This document shows, one piece after another, positions 32,343-46,300 of a DNA stretch of 64,000 nucleotides. Positions within the stretch are counted from its first letter, which is position 1. Each line of letters opens with the position of its first letter. Made by a program: the position numbers and the translations under genes. The stretch covers positions 7,501,001 to 7,565,000 of the forward strand of contig NC_092579.1 in assembly GCF_037975245.1 (NCBI RefSeq). Reading direction: 5' to 3'. The stretch comes from Apostichopus japonicus. Its lineage: Eukaryota > Echinodermata > Holothuroidea > Aspidochirotida > Stichopodidae. The notes under the pieces are model-generated. The model worked only from the letters and a program-made list of their open reading frames with translations, made no database searches and had not been told where the DNA came from.

Positions 32343-34505
32343 TGATAAAACGAAATTTAATCAAATCGATAACATCGTATGGATAAATGGACCTCCCTGA
32401 GACCTCTCACAGATCAATGTATTACCTCAAGACAGCAGGTGTTTAGTTCTCATTAATAGATCCAATGTTTGGCAGAGTGGAAACAAAAAACACAAAGACA
32501 TTTCTTAAATTCTAGTACACTATGCCATCCGAAATCTTTATAATGAAAACAAACATATGATTAGTGTCATTGTCAGGATTTTGTCAGTAGAACTGCACCA
32601 ACATCATTTGTAAGTACCATATTTATTGTCTTCTTATATATTTCCTATGTGACCTATGGTGCAGGATGAACCCAGTGGCCGTTTTCATGTTGGGTTTTAT
32701 TTGGGGCCCCTGGGCATTGGCAACCCCAAAAAGTCCTAGGACCTCAGGGGCTTGAGCCGTGCTCATGAATAGCTTAAGGAATACTAGAAATATGCTAGAA
32801 ATGTTAGAAATAATTATAAAGACTGAAATTTACCAACAAAATTGAAAAAATAGGACAACTTCCCAAACACACCCCATTGCCATAAAAAAATTGTCATCTT
32901 GATGGATTTTGTATTTATTCACTGATGATCATTTACCAGATGTTTTAAGGGTTATAACCTTTCTAGAAATTGTTAGCACTTATCTACTTGCTTGGATAAG
33001 AAAAAATACCAATGATCTTGAAAGCCATGTGAGCTGGAGAGCGCTTTCTCTTTTCACTTTATAATGTAAGAAGTATCTGTCCAAAGAGGAAGACATGTGA
33101 AATGTAGAATATGGAATAAAGCTTATCATTCACGATAAGACTTTTAGTGTTATTGCTAAATCAAATGTCTTGTCCCATATGGGTAGGAAGGTAGTTAAAT
33201 GTGATTTGTAAAGCCAGGGGGAGGATAAGGAAGAAGAAGGGATTATGTTTGCTTTCAAACTGGAGAGGATTAATACTACAATGCAAGCAATGTGATAAAT
33301 ATCCTGTTATCCGGAGATCAATCAATGTATTCATGAATAATAAAATTAGCAAACCTGTGAAGTTTGGTCATCAGGAGAAGGAATTCCTCTTGAGATGTGA
33401 AAAGTTTAAAATAGTACTGTATTGGTCACATGTGCAGAATAAATGGGATTTTTGTGAAAGAATATCTGCCTATTAGACTTTGTTGTTATAATCTTTCTCA
33501 TTGCTGCCCTGTCAGTTAAATGTAATCATTACATTCCAACTTCTTTACAAAACTACTGAGAGAAAGATTTCAACGTGTAGTACACCCAGTTTCAGACCAA
33601 GACTGACAATTGCTCTAAATCAAAGAAAATTTTGCCTTAACTTTGGTTCACAATGTATACTGTACCATCTGGCCCTAACCGAAAAACAATGCCCTACACT
33701 TCTCCTCCCCCCCCCCCCTACCACCTCTTCCTTAAACTTTAAAAGGAGTATTGGTTTTTGATATATGATATTTCAACAAATTAGGAGAATTGCATGCAGG
33801 TCATTTTACTGTACCTATCTAGATTTCAAGATAGTTATTCTTTAAAGGTTGAAAGTCAGGACTGACTCTACAAGGCAGATTTGATTATAATATCTGCTCT
33901 TTTGTTCAAGCTGCCTTATTTTCAATATTTAACTATAGTTCTTGAAACACTTTTAACTCTGTGAAAAGTTTGGCAATTCAATTAAGTGATATTTAATATT
34001 TTATAAACCTTCTGAGCAATTGACTTATTTACATGTATGCTACTCTAACGATGCCAGCCGCTTTGATTAATAAGCGCTCAGTAACTACAACGTAAATTTT
34101 TCAAAACTTCGGAAGTTGGTAATTTGCCATACAGAAAATGTTTGTAATGTTATGTATTATTTGTCTGGATCATACTTTGCAAGTGTTTAAAGGATTCTTT
34201 TGATCCCAATACATATTAATGCTGACTATATTATATATATTAAAAAAAAAATAATTTAGAGAGGAAAACTATGGTAAACTGCTAAAATGATGCAAAGAGT
34301 CTGTGTGGTTAAATGTACAGAAGCAAAAAACATCAGCTATGCTTTCAATTAATACTGTATTAGCCAAACAAACATTGTCAACAACAATCCATGTTATATT
34401 CATTTTACAAATTCCTTAGAAATAAATTTGCTACAACTTGACAATATTTGATTAAAATCACTAAATGCTAACAATATTTTGGTCGTATTGTCCTCGTAAT
34501 GAATT
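32343..34505. other. ECD 3' UTR and tail-to-tail intergenic region
   Basis: ECD 3' UTR probably runs to the AATAAA at 33115-33120. From there to the stop codon of the minus-strand gene at 34506 no exon is recognised. There is a C-run near 33707. Small open frames at 33161-33761 are AT-driven and unsupported. Confidence 0.5.
33115..33120 (+). terminator. Polyadenylation signal AATAAA of ECD
   Basis: Canonical hexamer about 775 bases after the ECD stop codon; no earlier AATAAA noticed after the stop. Confidence 0.5.
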
Positions 34506-37500
34506 TTAATTAGCATATTTCCACCGCTGGTAACCGCCATCTGGGATCTTGCTAATGGTTAGCGACGTCACGGTTTTATAAAGACGGGATAACGTTACAT
34601 GTTCCTTCTTCACCACAAAACAACCAGTCGCTTCCAAACATTTCTCCATAAAATCTGAAGGAAGGCGCTGTTTGTAATACTCAAATGTCGAGGGTGGTAT
34701 TTCAGTGGTATCGGAGGAAAACCTCAAACTCTGTTGTAAAGATGATGAGTAGTCCTCACTTCTGACAGATGATTTGAGACTTTGACAATCTTCCAGATGA
34801 GAGCTGTTTTCCTCCAAATACTTTTGCATGACGTAACTCTTACCGCTGCCCGCCGGCCGATTTTCTACTCGTTCTGGTAAATGAGGGCTCACTTTACGAA
34901 TAGGTGGCCGAACGAATTCGGGACGCATTTTTTCAAGGCTGCTGTTGATGCGCAGCTTATCCGTATCAAACGTAGGTTGGACTTCAGCCTTATTGTCATC
35001 TACTGGGGACTGAAGAGGGTTGACAACGTTGATAAACTGCACTTTACGGGGAATAAATGCGGTCTTGCAAATGTCAACATCGTGAAGATGGTTAGATTCT
35101 AGCAGTTTCATCTGTAAGGATTGTCGTCGTCTATCATAGGGATTTTTATGTATCGTGTTGACGTCGCAAGCACCGTTAATAGAAGGAAGTTGCATAGAAC
35201 GATTGTAACGGTGTCGTCCTAGTCGCGGTATGGACAATCGAGATACTATGGTGGAGTGGTTTCTCAGGAATATGATTTGTCCATTAGCTGGCTGAGACGG
35301 TAGCAGTACCGGGTAACTTTGGTCTAGTTTCTGTCCAACGACTGTGATACCTTCCACTGGTCGAGATGCTAATCCATTGTGCCTCGTGCGCATGACCAAA
35401 GGAAGATGAGAATACTCTCTGGCGGTCTTCACATCGTCCATTTTAACTTGCTGGTCGTACCGTCTGTTAGTTTCACTGTGTGTGTATTTCAAGGTCACAT
35501 GTTTTCGCTGTGGCGTGGGAGAATTTGGTGGATTTTCAGGGACTAAGAGATCCCCAGTCTTGTTCTGATCATCGTCACCTTCATCCCCTTCTGATGACTG
35601 CTTGGTCCAATCCGGGAAGGTCGAACACGTCATACTACTCTGCATGACGTCAGAGATAATCTTAGGTATGACAGCGGGGTTCTGTTGCCGTATGTCGTCA
35701 TCAGTGATGCTGACCCCCTGATGGATCTCGACGGCCTTCAATAACTCCTCAGCGGTTCGGCTGTAGTAAGTGAATGTGATCTTAATTGTCTCCGGTTTGT
35801 TCTGTGCAAAGGAAAATCATGAGAAAGTGCATCATTCAAGACAACGTACATAGAAAGTTAACTAGATAATCAATGTCGTGGGGGCGGGCTGCATGAATTA
35901 TGGCAGTCGGTATATTTATTCGCCGTTTGATAAACTTAAGATGTGGTGATATTCACCACTACATAAATATCAGCCCTCACCATTCCACTCACAATATCCC
36001 CACAATCCTACATTGGTTCCCCACCACGCACACCCCCACAAACAACTCTAATTACACTCCCCAAGTCTATGTGAAATTCACATTTTCCCAAACTTCTACA
36101 TCTATTTCTAGAAGAGAGCGTAAAACCTGGAAAGTGGAGTAGAGGTGAGGCCGTGAGGGTAAGTGGTTCCAACGACCATGTTCACGAAGGTTAAATGAAA
36201 GACAAGGTTAACAACTTATTGAAGTCGGACAAAGTTAACATCATGACGGACGTTTGATTGTCATAATCAGGAAATGTAAATCACGTCTGTTTAGTGGCCT
36301 AGACATAAATCACAATTGTGACGTATTAGCGGTTGAAACTTCCTTGCTACAAGAAAACACGACTCTTTTGCCATTGACGTCTGGATTTGTCAACATAAAC
36401 ATGCTTTTAGTTTAAGTTAAAGCATGTCACGAATGACGTCATTTCACGTTACCTCTTTTCCAGCTGTTCTTTGTTTCTTCCTCCTTGGCTTTGTGCGGAC
36501 ATTTTCCTGATACAGTTCTGTGGTATAGGTCAACAGTTTACCTTCCGTTACTAGCGTGTAGTACGTGAGTAAAAGACTGTCAAGAAGAGCGCCCTCCGTT
36601 ACACGTATAGAGCTGTATTGGGACCATTTATTTGAAAACACCATTGGCCAGAAGTTTTCTGAAGGATTTTATTTTTAAAAAGAAAGTAATTAATAGACTT
36701 AATCATTGAAGTTCATTTTAAAATCTTATTTATATTAACGTCATAATGAAAATTTTAAAATCTGGATAAAAAGTAAATTGACTGGGAAGTATTCTTTATA
36801 TTTGTTTTTTGAAACGGGAAAGAATATATATTCCTTGTGATGTCGAACTAAGTTCTTTCCAACGTTTAGATCAATTTGTGTAGTAAATACACTTGGAATT
36901 AACGTTCCCGTTTGCGGTAGGTTCAAACTAATTCCATTTCTTGTTCTTCTTGGAGAGAGATAGGAGTTTGTATTTCCAAAACACTATAACCAGCAGTTAT
37001 TTTGGCGACGCTTAAGCTACCACAATTGTGGGAGAAGCTCCGCAAAGGCTTATGGATTACAAGTAACATGTCGGGTGGCTTCCAATTAAACATTTTAACT
37101 CAAATTTGAAATCTTTTCAATTTAGAAAGTCATTTCTGCTCCGATTCTGCTCTGTGATACTTATAATAGTCACCCTCCCCCTCCCAGTCTTTGTAACTTC
37201 TAGCCTTTCATTAAGTTTGCATGTTTAGCGAACTCAGACGTAAAATAAAATTTGATAAAGGTACTAAATATTGGAGCCATCCCCATCACCAAGTAAACGG
37301 ACCCTATAAAGCTATCCTTCCTAAAAAGATCCGCGGACCCATTGGGAAGCTTGAGGGCTAAATGGTTCGCGGGGGCATCCGCGAAAAATCGGGTCCGTAA
37401 AAGCCGAGGGGCCAGTTAACATTTTACTCAATTAGGATATAATGCTCAGTAAAGTTATTCTGAAGAAGTATGTAAATGCCATCTCTAGCACAGAAAACAG

Positions 37501-37863
37501 ACATTTTGCTGACTTCAACTCAAAACATGTTGGGGATGATGTCATAGAGGATACTTTCTTTGCCTGGGAGTCCGTTAACATTTTATTCGCCTATAAACAA
37601 TTATAAACTACTGAGCAGTATTGATTACCTTCTATTAAAGTCATATACGATTCCAGTGCATCTTGCTCGAGCCTTTCTCCCCATACACGAGATTCGAGGG
37701 GTCCTGCCGGATCATATTTCTCTCTCTCGAGAATTTTTAGATCCTCCGAGAGCTTTACCGAACGGTAGAGCCGATGGTGGTAAGCGAATGTGACCCTGCG
37801 AGGTCGGTTTTGCATGAAAATTTTCGCCTTTCTATACTGCAATGCGACGATCTCAGAATTCAT
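34506..37863 (-). CDS. Unrecognised 578-aa protein, three exons
   Basis: I do not recognise this family. Exons on the minus strand: 37629-37863 (ATG at 37863, context CAAG before ATG), 36453-36658, and 34506-35801 with the stop. The junctions are AAG|GTAATC to TTCAG|AA (phase 1) and GAG|GTAACG to CACAG|AAC (phase 0), giving 579 codons with stop. The first about 180 residues look folded: basic start QNRPRRVTFAYHHRLY, then NFWPMVFSNKWSQYSS, a hydrophobic stretch GALLDSLLLTYYTLV, and a basic cluster KPRRKKQR (135-142) that could be a nuclear signal. Residues about 190-500 are polar, proline- and serine-rich, probably disordered. The last 60 residues are again dense (EYYKQRLPSDFMEKCLEATG, ending GGYQRWKYAN). 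No signal peptide or clear membrane segment. It is tail-to-tail with ECD. An additional 5' exon is possible. Confidence 0.78.
37050..37131 (+). repeat. Dispersed repeat, copy 2 of 2
   Basis: Matches 1826-1905 (ATGGATTACAA, GTCGGGTGGCTTCCA, TCTTTTCAATTTAGAAAGTC). Lies in the first intron of the unrecognised minus-strand gene. Confidence 0.6.
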
Positions 37864-40020
37864 CTTGTGACGGCAGTTTCGGAATCAAATCATCAGATAC
37901 TATTAGCAAGGACATGAAAATGATATAGTCTTTGTCGAAAGTCTTTCGACTGCAGACGCTGTAGGCTTACTACATCTCAAAGACAAGACTAAGACTGTAA
38001 AGGTTAAGGTGATAAATTAATTTACTGAATACGTTAACTCGACCCCATTCACTATTGCAGTCCGGTCTGCGGGTTCTGGTTTACGGCCAATACACAATAC
38101 TAATGTGATAGCTTTCAGAGACGGTGGGTATTGCATCACAATGGAACTACAGCTCGAGTAACCAGGGCAGCGCAACTCGTCACAGTGCGCGCTGCGCCGG
38201 CACCGCAACGAATGTGCGTTTACTGGAAGGTACATACAGAAACATTAAGACTGACTGCCTAAATGCGCACCCAGTTGGGACCATTTTTTCCATACTGTAC
38301 TTTCATGTCCTGCTTCAATGCACTCAGTTTGACAATATGAACAGTTGGAATATCCTGTTTCTATCACAAAAAGGGTAGGAACTAATTGTACTATCAGTGC
38401 GAGTGCTTTGAAGCATGATATGGGAGGAGAATATCGAGTGGTATTAACACATATTTAGAATTGTCCCAACTGGCTGAAATGCGCCCAACGGCAATTTTTA
38501 TGCACGTTGCCTTTTTTAAAAGAGTACCGGTACATGATGAAAGATGAATATGCAACAACTTGACTTTTGGTCTTTATCACTTGATACTAAAATATGTCAT
38601 ACTGTATCGAAGCATTCTTTGAATGAGAAGCAGGACTCTCCTCGTCAATATATCATTCTGATTTGCATTGTAAGTCTGCGTAATAGATGACTGAGGAATT
38701 ACGTGGGAAATAAAATTAATACCGGGTCGTATTACCACCTTTCATAGTGGCGAAGCCGGCAGGTGGGTAGGGGGATGAGGGAATGTTGGGGGGGGGGGAG
38801 AACCCCCTGCTCAATGGTGGTCCCCATGCCTACACTTCTATAACTCAAAAATCAAATGGGACGATTTAGACAAATATTGTGAGAGAAACGAAACTATTGA
38901 GAAAATTAAACCAGTGGAATTCACGAAACAATGGAGACCGATAGGCTACTGACACAATCATCTGCGCGCCAATCGCATCTCTCCAAACATGCGTATTGTG
39001 AGACAATTCCTGAGTTGTATACTCTCAGCAGAGATATGTTACAGCGCTAGAGGTGCTACACACGTGGCTTCTTATAGCTGCCTACTATGGAATTATTACC
39101 CTGCTTATGCTGAAAGTGAAGCCTTACAGTATAGTTTGTTGCCGTGTTAGGAATATTTGGTTTCTATGCACAACAGTTAAGATATAGGCCTACATCGTAA
39201 TTGTAAATAAGTTGATATATTCCGGTATGATTCTCGATCCATTTTTCCCTATACATCCCTATGTCTTGTTAAAAACACGGCCCACCTGCTATTAAATCCA
39301 GCTTAACATACGAACTTGTTTTATCTATACTGTTACGGTGGCCACCATAGAAATACGGCAAAGCATTTTCATGAAACGATTACCCGCGCGTACGCACAAG
39401 TTGGCTTCATCAGTGTATACGAAAGCGCTGCAAGAAATCATGTAAAAAAAAATACTTTGTGCTAACGCGGGCGTGTATTGTGTTCACGTTTTTGTGTGTA
39501 AGAGGTATAGGGATCATCAATCTATAGCGCATTGATTTCACCATAACCATTAAAAGGATTGACGCGTGGTTTAGTCTTACCTTTACAATTTTTCTTCCTT
39601 TTCATTAGCAAATATAGAAAGAATTATCCTTCTTTTGGTAAAAATTTCACACTGCACAAGACAAAAGAGAAGTGCACCGAATTATATTAACATAACAAGC
39701 TACTTGTTATCACATGGTCTAATGGTCAACTGACTCATGAGAAAGTGTGAGGTGGTAATTTCCTAATCATAGACAAATCTCTTTATTTTCTTGACAAGCA
39801 AACATCCGTAAAATAACTCGCTTTGTTTAAACTTTATGTCTAGGCCCACAGGAACCGCGTTATTTCTATTATTTATTTATTTTTTATTAACAATTCATAG
39901 GGTTCATTCGAGAACCTGACATTTACATTGGCGATATTTTGAGATGATATAGTTACATTTCTATGGTTCATCATTGAAAATTTGCGACAGTTTGGTGTTA
40001 TTCACATTTTGTCGTGGTTT
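37864..40020. other. Intergenic region between two head-to-head genes
   Basis: Upstream of the minus-strand gene (ATG 37863) and of the tentative plus-strand gene (ATG 40349). No exon identified. A G-run with flanking GGCGAAGCCGGCAGG at about 38751-38800 looks like a transposon scrap. The minus frame at 38017-38235 has no recognisable content. Confidence 0.4.
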
Positions 40021-40062
40021 GATAGCTCAGCAGTACACATTAACGTCACCAGTGGCGAAATG

Positions 40063-40348
40063 TTTATAAACTGTTGACCAATCAGGCATCGAAAATGCAA
40101 CTTCGTCACGCCTTCCGAGCCTCGATATCTAGCAAGGTATATTACGTCATGTCAAACTCCTGTAAACCTCGCCATCATTTTACCATCAGACCAGACGGCT
40201 CTCTCGCTTTGGTGGTTTAGAAAAACGTGGAGGAACACAAGACGCTACCTGTTCTTGTCTTTTCTTCTCGTTCAAGGATTTCTTAAAGCCGTTCTACGTT
40301 TACCGTTTGAAATTTTTCACGTACAGGAGTCGGCAAGTTCGTTGCAAA
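40063..40348 (+). promoter_or_regulatory. Putative promoter and 5' UTR of the plus-strand gene at 40349
   Basis: Elements in order: TATAAA at 40065-40070, CCAAT at 40078-40082, and a CRE-like TTACGTCA at 40142-40149. A purine- and pyrimidine-mixed leader without stops of note follows, up to GTTGCAAAATG. The order TATA then CCAAT is not the classical one, so the TATA may be chance. Confidence 0.4.
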
Positions 40349-43300
40349 ATGAGCAATCTTTATTTCAAGGTATGCGAATTTATAACGTTGTTTCTGATTT
40401 GAGCAGGTGATATTATAATCTGCTCTAATTGGCTAACACTTACCCTAAGCTAGCTGCTAGATGACTGAGCTGTAGAATAGGAGCCTCGGCTAGATAACTG
40501 CATCTTCCAGGGAGATTTAAAGACTATAACTTAAGTCCAGGTTAAACTCACTGAAAAGTTGTAAGGTTAATCACTGAAAAGTTGTAAGGTTAATACCGAT
40601 TGAAGACAAGAATGAACTGATGGTATGATGACCGTGCAGACACCTGTCTAACTGTTAGAACTTTTGTCTAGCGTGGAAAGTTCCTTTAACTGAATCTGTA
40701 AGACAGTAGTATATTTTAACCTTTGTCGTAACCTAAGGTTACGCCTAGCCGTAACGACGCGTTAGTTTTTACTATAGTTAGGCTAGGGCTATACAAGAAA
40801 TAATGTAATAATAGTCGTTCATATGAAAGTCATTAGGTTGTGCCTGTCACTGACTCAGGTTTACTTACGATAGGAATAACATTTTTTCTAAGCAGTGGTG
40901 GGAAATGTACCTTATATACTAACTAAGGTTAAGCTAGCACAACCTAACAGCAATTTGACTTGGATACTCGCACACATCTAGTCATAATATAGGCCTAGTC
41001 TAAGGAAACTCATTTTATATAAATATAGGCCTAGGCAGAAAAATAATAAGCCTACAGCAAGACTAAATTCAACTATACCTTGAATCCAAAATCCACCCCT
41101 GTGGTCAACACAGGTGTAGACCTCAGTCCTATAGCCATCAAACTTCAAAGACATGTATTGAAGGCCATCTGTATTGCCAATTATACTCTAAATTAAAATG
41201 ATTGTCACTCATTCTTAAATTTCAAGAAACACCCTCAAAGAGTTGAGTATCACTGACAAAGTCAATTTTATAATTCAACCCTCATCAATGCCTGTGAATA
41301 ATTTGGACGACAAGAACCTCCAGGAGATTACTTCTGAAAACATTTTCAGCATGCTAAAATATGTAACCAGTAGTGATGATCTCAAACAATATCCCTGTGA
41401 TATTAGGAAAATGGTCTGTGCACAGTTGGAATAATTTATTCTTAGCATAATGAAATAATATGCTTATGCTTAAATGAAACTTCCATCGTAGTAATACGAT
41501 AGACTGTCTTGCCTCAATACATGGTATGTTTTACTGGTTTGGCTGGCTTCTCTGTACAGAAATTTAGTGCCCTTGTAACAATATATAGGGACAGATCATA
41601 CATGTGTAACATGCAGCAGCATTGATCTCATTATGATAGATTTCACATATCCACATTAGTCACAACAGTTTACCAATATGCCAACCAAATTTCCTCATTT
41701 AGTCCCGATCTGTCGGTGTAAAACCTTGCCTTAGTTTAACCAAACTTAAAGACACAAAATTGGTTTGTTGACTGTTGGGTCTCACATATATCCATCATGT
41801 TGCATCTATCTGGAATGCAAAGTGGGTCTGTCATATTGTGCAACAACCCCCCCCCCCCAAAAGAGAAAAAAAACAGGGAAAACTACAGAATGTAGCTAAC
41901 AAATTTCCACCTCATTCACATTCTGAAAGTAACCTGTCTGTGATAGGATAGAGAAGGTCAGTTAATAGAAACAGCCTTGGGGATGCTTTGAAAGAATGAG
42001 GTGGGCTCCTCCCAGGTCCCTTCATAATGGGTTATGTTTCTTTTAGAGAGGCAGTGATTATTTACAATTCTCATTTAGCTCTTTGATTGATGTAAACGGT
42101 ATCATGGCTGCCATAGATGGACCAATTTGAGGCTCGTTCCACTCGGCTAATCACCTTTCCAATGTTATATATACATAACAGTATAGAGGGAGTGACCATG
42201 CATACATTTTTTTTGGAGGGAGAGCTTTACATGTTCACCCAATTGAAAACGAGGTCAATTGAGCTCTCTTCTCTATCTTACTCTGGAGTGTACCTTTAGA
42301 TTAAGGAAACCTTTCACCAGTTGGAGGTGTTTAGAGAAGTGAAGGATCTATTTTGGATAGACATATGATAGTGCTTTCATCCCATTGTACTTACCAAGGT
42401 TTCGTGGGTCAAAAGAAGCCTAGAAAAGGTTATGGATGGAACCAGGTTCTGCTGATGTTTATAAAGGAATGAGTACACTGCCAATGAAATGTAACACACT
42501 TCATATTGGTTAGCAATCCAGCTGTAGTTGGCTCTTTGCCAGGTTCTGTCACAAGTGGTCAGAACATAACAGCCAGTAATGATAAAAGATAGGAGGCAAA
42601 TGTATCAGGAGAGGGGCTGGCTAAATGGATGGGGGGAGATGGATGGATGCATGGAAGAAATTGGAACATTGGGTGGGATGAGGCATATGTTTGAAATCAA
42701 CATGCATACAACAATCCTGAGGCTAGGTTCTGATTTGGAGGAACAGGGCTGGGGGGGGGGAGGGGAAGAAGCCAGGTCATTGTTCGATGCTGTTGAAATT
42801 ATCTCCTGTGGCCCATCATGCCCCAGTGAAAAACCATTGCTGTAAAAATTGTTTGAGGGAGGTTGGAGGGGGGGGGGGGTATGGGGGATGGCAAGTTAAA
42901 CAAGCCAGCACTACACTGTTGGGTAACTACTTGGCTGAATACTACAGTTATGATTCAAGTAGAACCATGTCAGGGTAATACTTAAATGTTCTAGCATTCA
43001 TTGATTTGATGACATTGGAAGTGAAACTCACCCAGTAAGGGTATTTAATTATTACAAGTTCCCGCAAGGTCTTACATTGGGATACATTTAAACTGAATGA
43101 AGGATGGGGTTAGCATACAGTACAACTGTTGACCCCCTCCCCCATGTGAATAATGTGTTGCAAATTTCACTCAAATATTAGTCTACCATGACCTTTTACT
43201 CACATATCAACATTCTTTAAGTTTAAGATTACCAGTTTATAACATCATCAACATAAAGAATGACAGTGGAATGAGTATAATCCTTGAAAATCAGCCAATA

Positions 43301-46300
43301 AATTATGGTACTTTAATGAGTAACATCATAAATGTGCCATTAATGTCAGCCTATCATGTCCAGGTTACAAGTGATCTGAGTATCAAATGTCCCACTGTGT
43401 CGAGAGTTTGCATTTCTTCATCTGATGCAAAACAGAAGTATTAGAACCTGAGAACATTTACATAAAATGCTCCATGGTGAATTTGGAGTGTTGAATTTCA
43501 CATTGATAGATAGAAAAGTTGTGGCTCAAATTACTGGATTGGGATATGTTACCTGCAGAGGGTTTCTTTACTCAGAAATTCAAGATATATGTTACAATGA
43601 AACATTTACCAAATGTGATGGTAACTTTGGTATTGTTGTCTACACTATTTGTTGATCACTGGCAATTACCCTCACATATTTCTATGTCACATTGCTGTAG
43701 CAAAATTTCTCAAGCATAGACTGCTGTAGTTAAACCAGGGAGCTGCGTTAGAGTACAGTAGCAGCTCCCTGCTTAATCCTCATACTTACTATTAGGAGCA
43801 GGGTTGCATATATAAGCAAACAGTTTGCTGACAACTCAATTAGATTTGAAAAGTAGAATGTAGTAAAAAATGAATGTGTTTCATGAATCTGTGATATGTC
43901 AAAATCAGTTTTGATCATAATTTCAACTTTTATTAAATGATGGTCTTGCTTATTTCCAGAACCCATATATTAATGGGCAGTTACTCTTTTCCTGAAGTGG
44001 CGCTATATAAATCTACATTATTATTATTATTACTATTAATGAAGCTGATATTCCCAGGCAAAATTTTGTATCATGAATTAACATTGCACAGCCTTAACAA
44101 TTTGGATTTTAATGATAGCTATTTAGAGATGCTAATTAGATTTGAAAAGTAGAATGTAGTAAAAAATGGATGTGTTTCATGTATCTGTGATATGTCAAAA
44201 TCAGTTTTGATCATAATTTCATCTTAAAATTATTAAATGATGGTCTTGATTATTTCCAGAACCCTTATATGTTAATGGGCAGTTACTCATTTCCTGAAGT
44301 GGCGCTATATAAATCTATATTGTTATCTTTATTATTATTATTATTAATGAAGCTGATATTCCCAGGCAAACTTCTGTATCATATATTAACCTTGTACAGC
44401 CTTTATTATGTGGAATTTTAATGGTAGCCATTTAGAGATTCTGAGCTTTTCTAAGCCTGTTTTTGGCATCATTTTATGATATTTGATGGAATGTACATAT
44501 ATAAATGTTGACTTCACTATAAAAGTTCTCAATAAGTTATTGGACTTTCTCTCTCCATAAATGTCAACTCTGGTTTTTGTTGATTAAATCTCGATTTGAG
44601 TCAGGTAAATATTTGGCTGGTAATCATTTGAAAACAGTGCAAGGTCTGGATTTAAATCAAGTTTATAATATAAATAGTAATCAATGTCCCCATGGAGTTT
44701 GCATGATCACTGAATGCTCTGGGCTGCACCATTTTATGTGTTTCTCTCGCTTTATGTTTCAAGTATTCTTGGCAACATCTGTTTTGCTTTTTGAGGTTTC
44801 ATATTATTCATTCATTTTCAGTTCTGTCATCAGGTAATGATATAGGCTTGGCTTCATGACCCCCAGTGAAATATTTACGATTAGTTTCCAATTTAGAACC
44901 CACTGAAATTTGAGAGCTGAAAATGATATTAGGATGATTTCCTGGGTTTTTTATTTTCTTTGTTGCAGAGGAAGGTTTCATTCTCAGAGAGCCAGAAGCG
45001 AGGTAAGTATATATTAGTCGTTAAGTAGTATCAGGGTTGTCGTTTTGTTTTAGGAACTGAAAGTGATGATAGATTTGTATATATATTGTACACTTGTGTG
45101 TTTATTGGATACATCAAACAGATTATTCTCTGATAGAAGTTCATTGTTTGACAAAGCTGCTGGGAGGTTTTTGTATCTTTAGGTCAAAAACCACATCCTA
45201 TTAAAACATTTTGTCTCCTGGAGATATATACAAAAGTTTACAAATTTGGTGCAGTATTAGCTGGAGTTCATCTGGCAACAGCCCAATTATTGATATCATC
45301 ATTTGTTTCTCAAAGCTGTCGCTATGGGTAACTAGTGCTGTTGGTATGGAATCATCGGCAGTATGATGGTGGTCTTATTAGTTGATCACTAGTATAAAAA
45401 AGTATAAAAAAAATTGTAATTATTATGCAATAGATCACTTGAAACATATATGTCCCAAAGTTGCAAGTCAAACTATTTTACACACCTGAAGTTGTGTATT
45501 CTAAAACATATTTTTCGTTCTGGGAAACTGCAGAGGTGAAGGCTGTATATCGAGAATCGCCCAATGCGTCTGTGTGCAAGTTCACCACCCAACATGTTCA
45601 CATGATTTTTATTTTGTATTTGTGTTACCTGTGCACAGATCACACACATGAGGACCTACTAACAGCGTCCTTCATTGAAACACTCATTTGAATATCGGCC
45701 CTTTCGTAACACTGCCCTTCATTTTTCGCCACTGCCCACTTCTTCACCTTTCAAGGTTATTAGCTGTTACATGTGTTACGTAATCAATTCGCCAAGCCTA
45801 GCAAAGGAAACGAGCATGGAAAAGTCACTCGCACAGCTCAACTTTCCCGCGATATACTGCGAGAGCCTATTAAAACACCTGAGGCAGGTTAACTGTCATG
45901 GCAGTGGTATTAAAGGGCGCATTTATGCTGGAGGGCCCTGTTAAACTGATTGTGAATGTGTTAGTTAATCGTTTTAAAATGATGTTTATACTAGTTCTAC
46001 TATATTGCTATACCCAGTCAGAAGATCTAATCATAGTCGGTATTTACTGTGTATAAACCGCTGACGATAGTATCAGCACACTTCGCAGTTCCAGCCAAAC
46101 CCTTGAAGGCACGCAGGCAAGTGCTGTATTGTGTGCTCGAATCGACTCTTCTTTGAATTCCCCATGGAAATGCAAACTCTCATTAAACGGCAGTCTTTAC
46201 TTGCAGCTCTGTTTACCAAGGGGGCTCGCTTTGGAGTGCTACAAGTGGTTTTCCTCTTTTCTCTGGCATTTCCTTGCAGTAAACCCCGCCCGGTTCTATA

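Noticed and set aside
34881-35102. Plus-strand frame opposite the 34506-37863 gene
   Set aside because: Antisense shadow of the long coding exon.
38017-38235. Minus frame upstream of the 37863 start, considered as an extra 5' exon
   Set aside because: It ends in its own stop and lacks a donor; no recognisable content.
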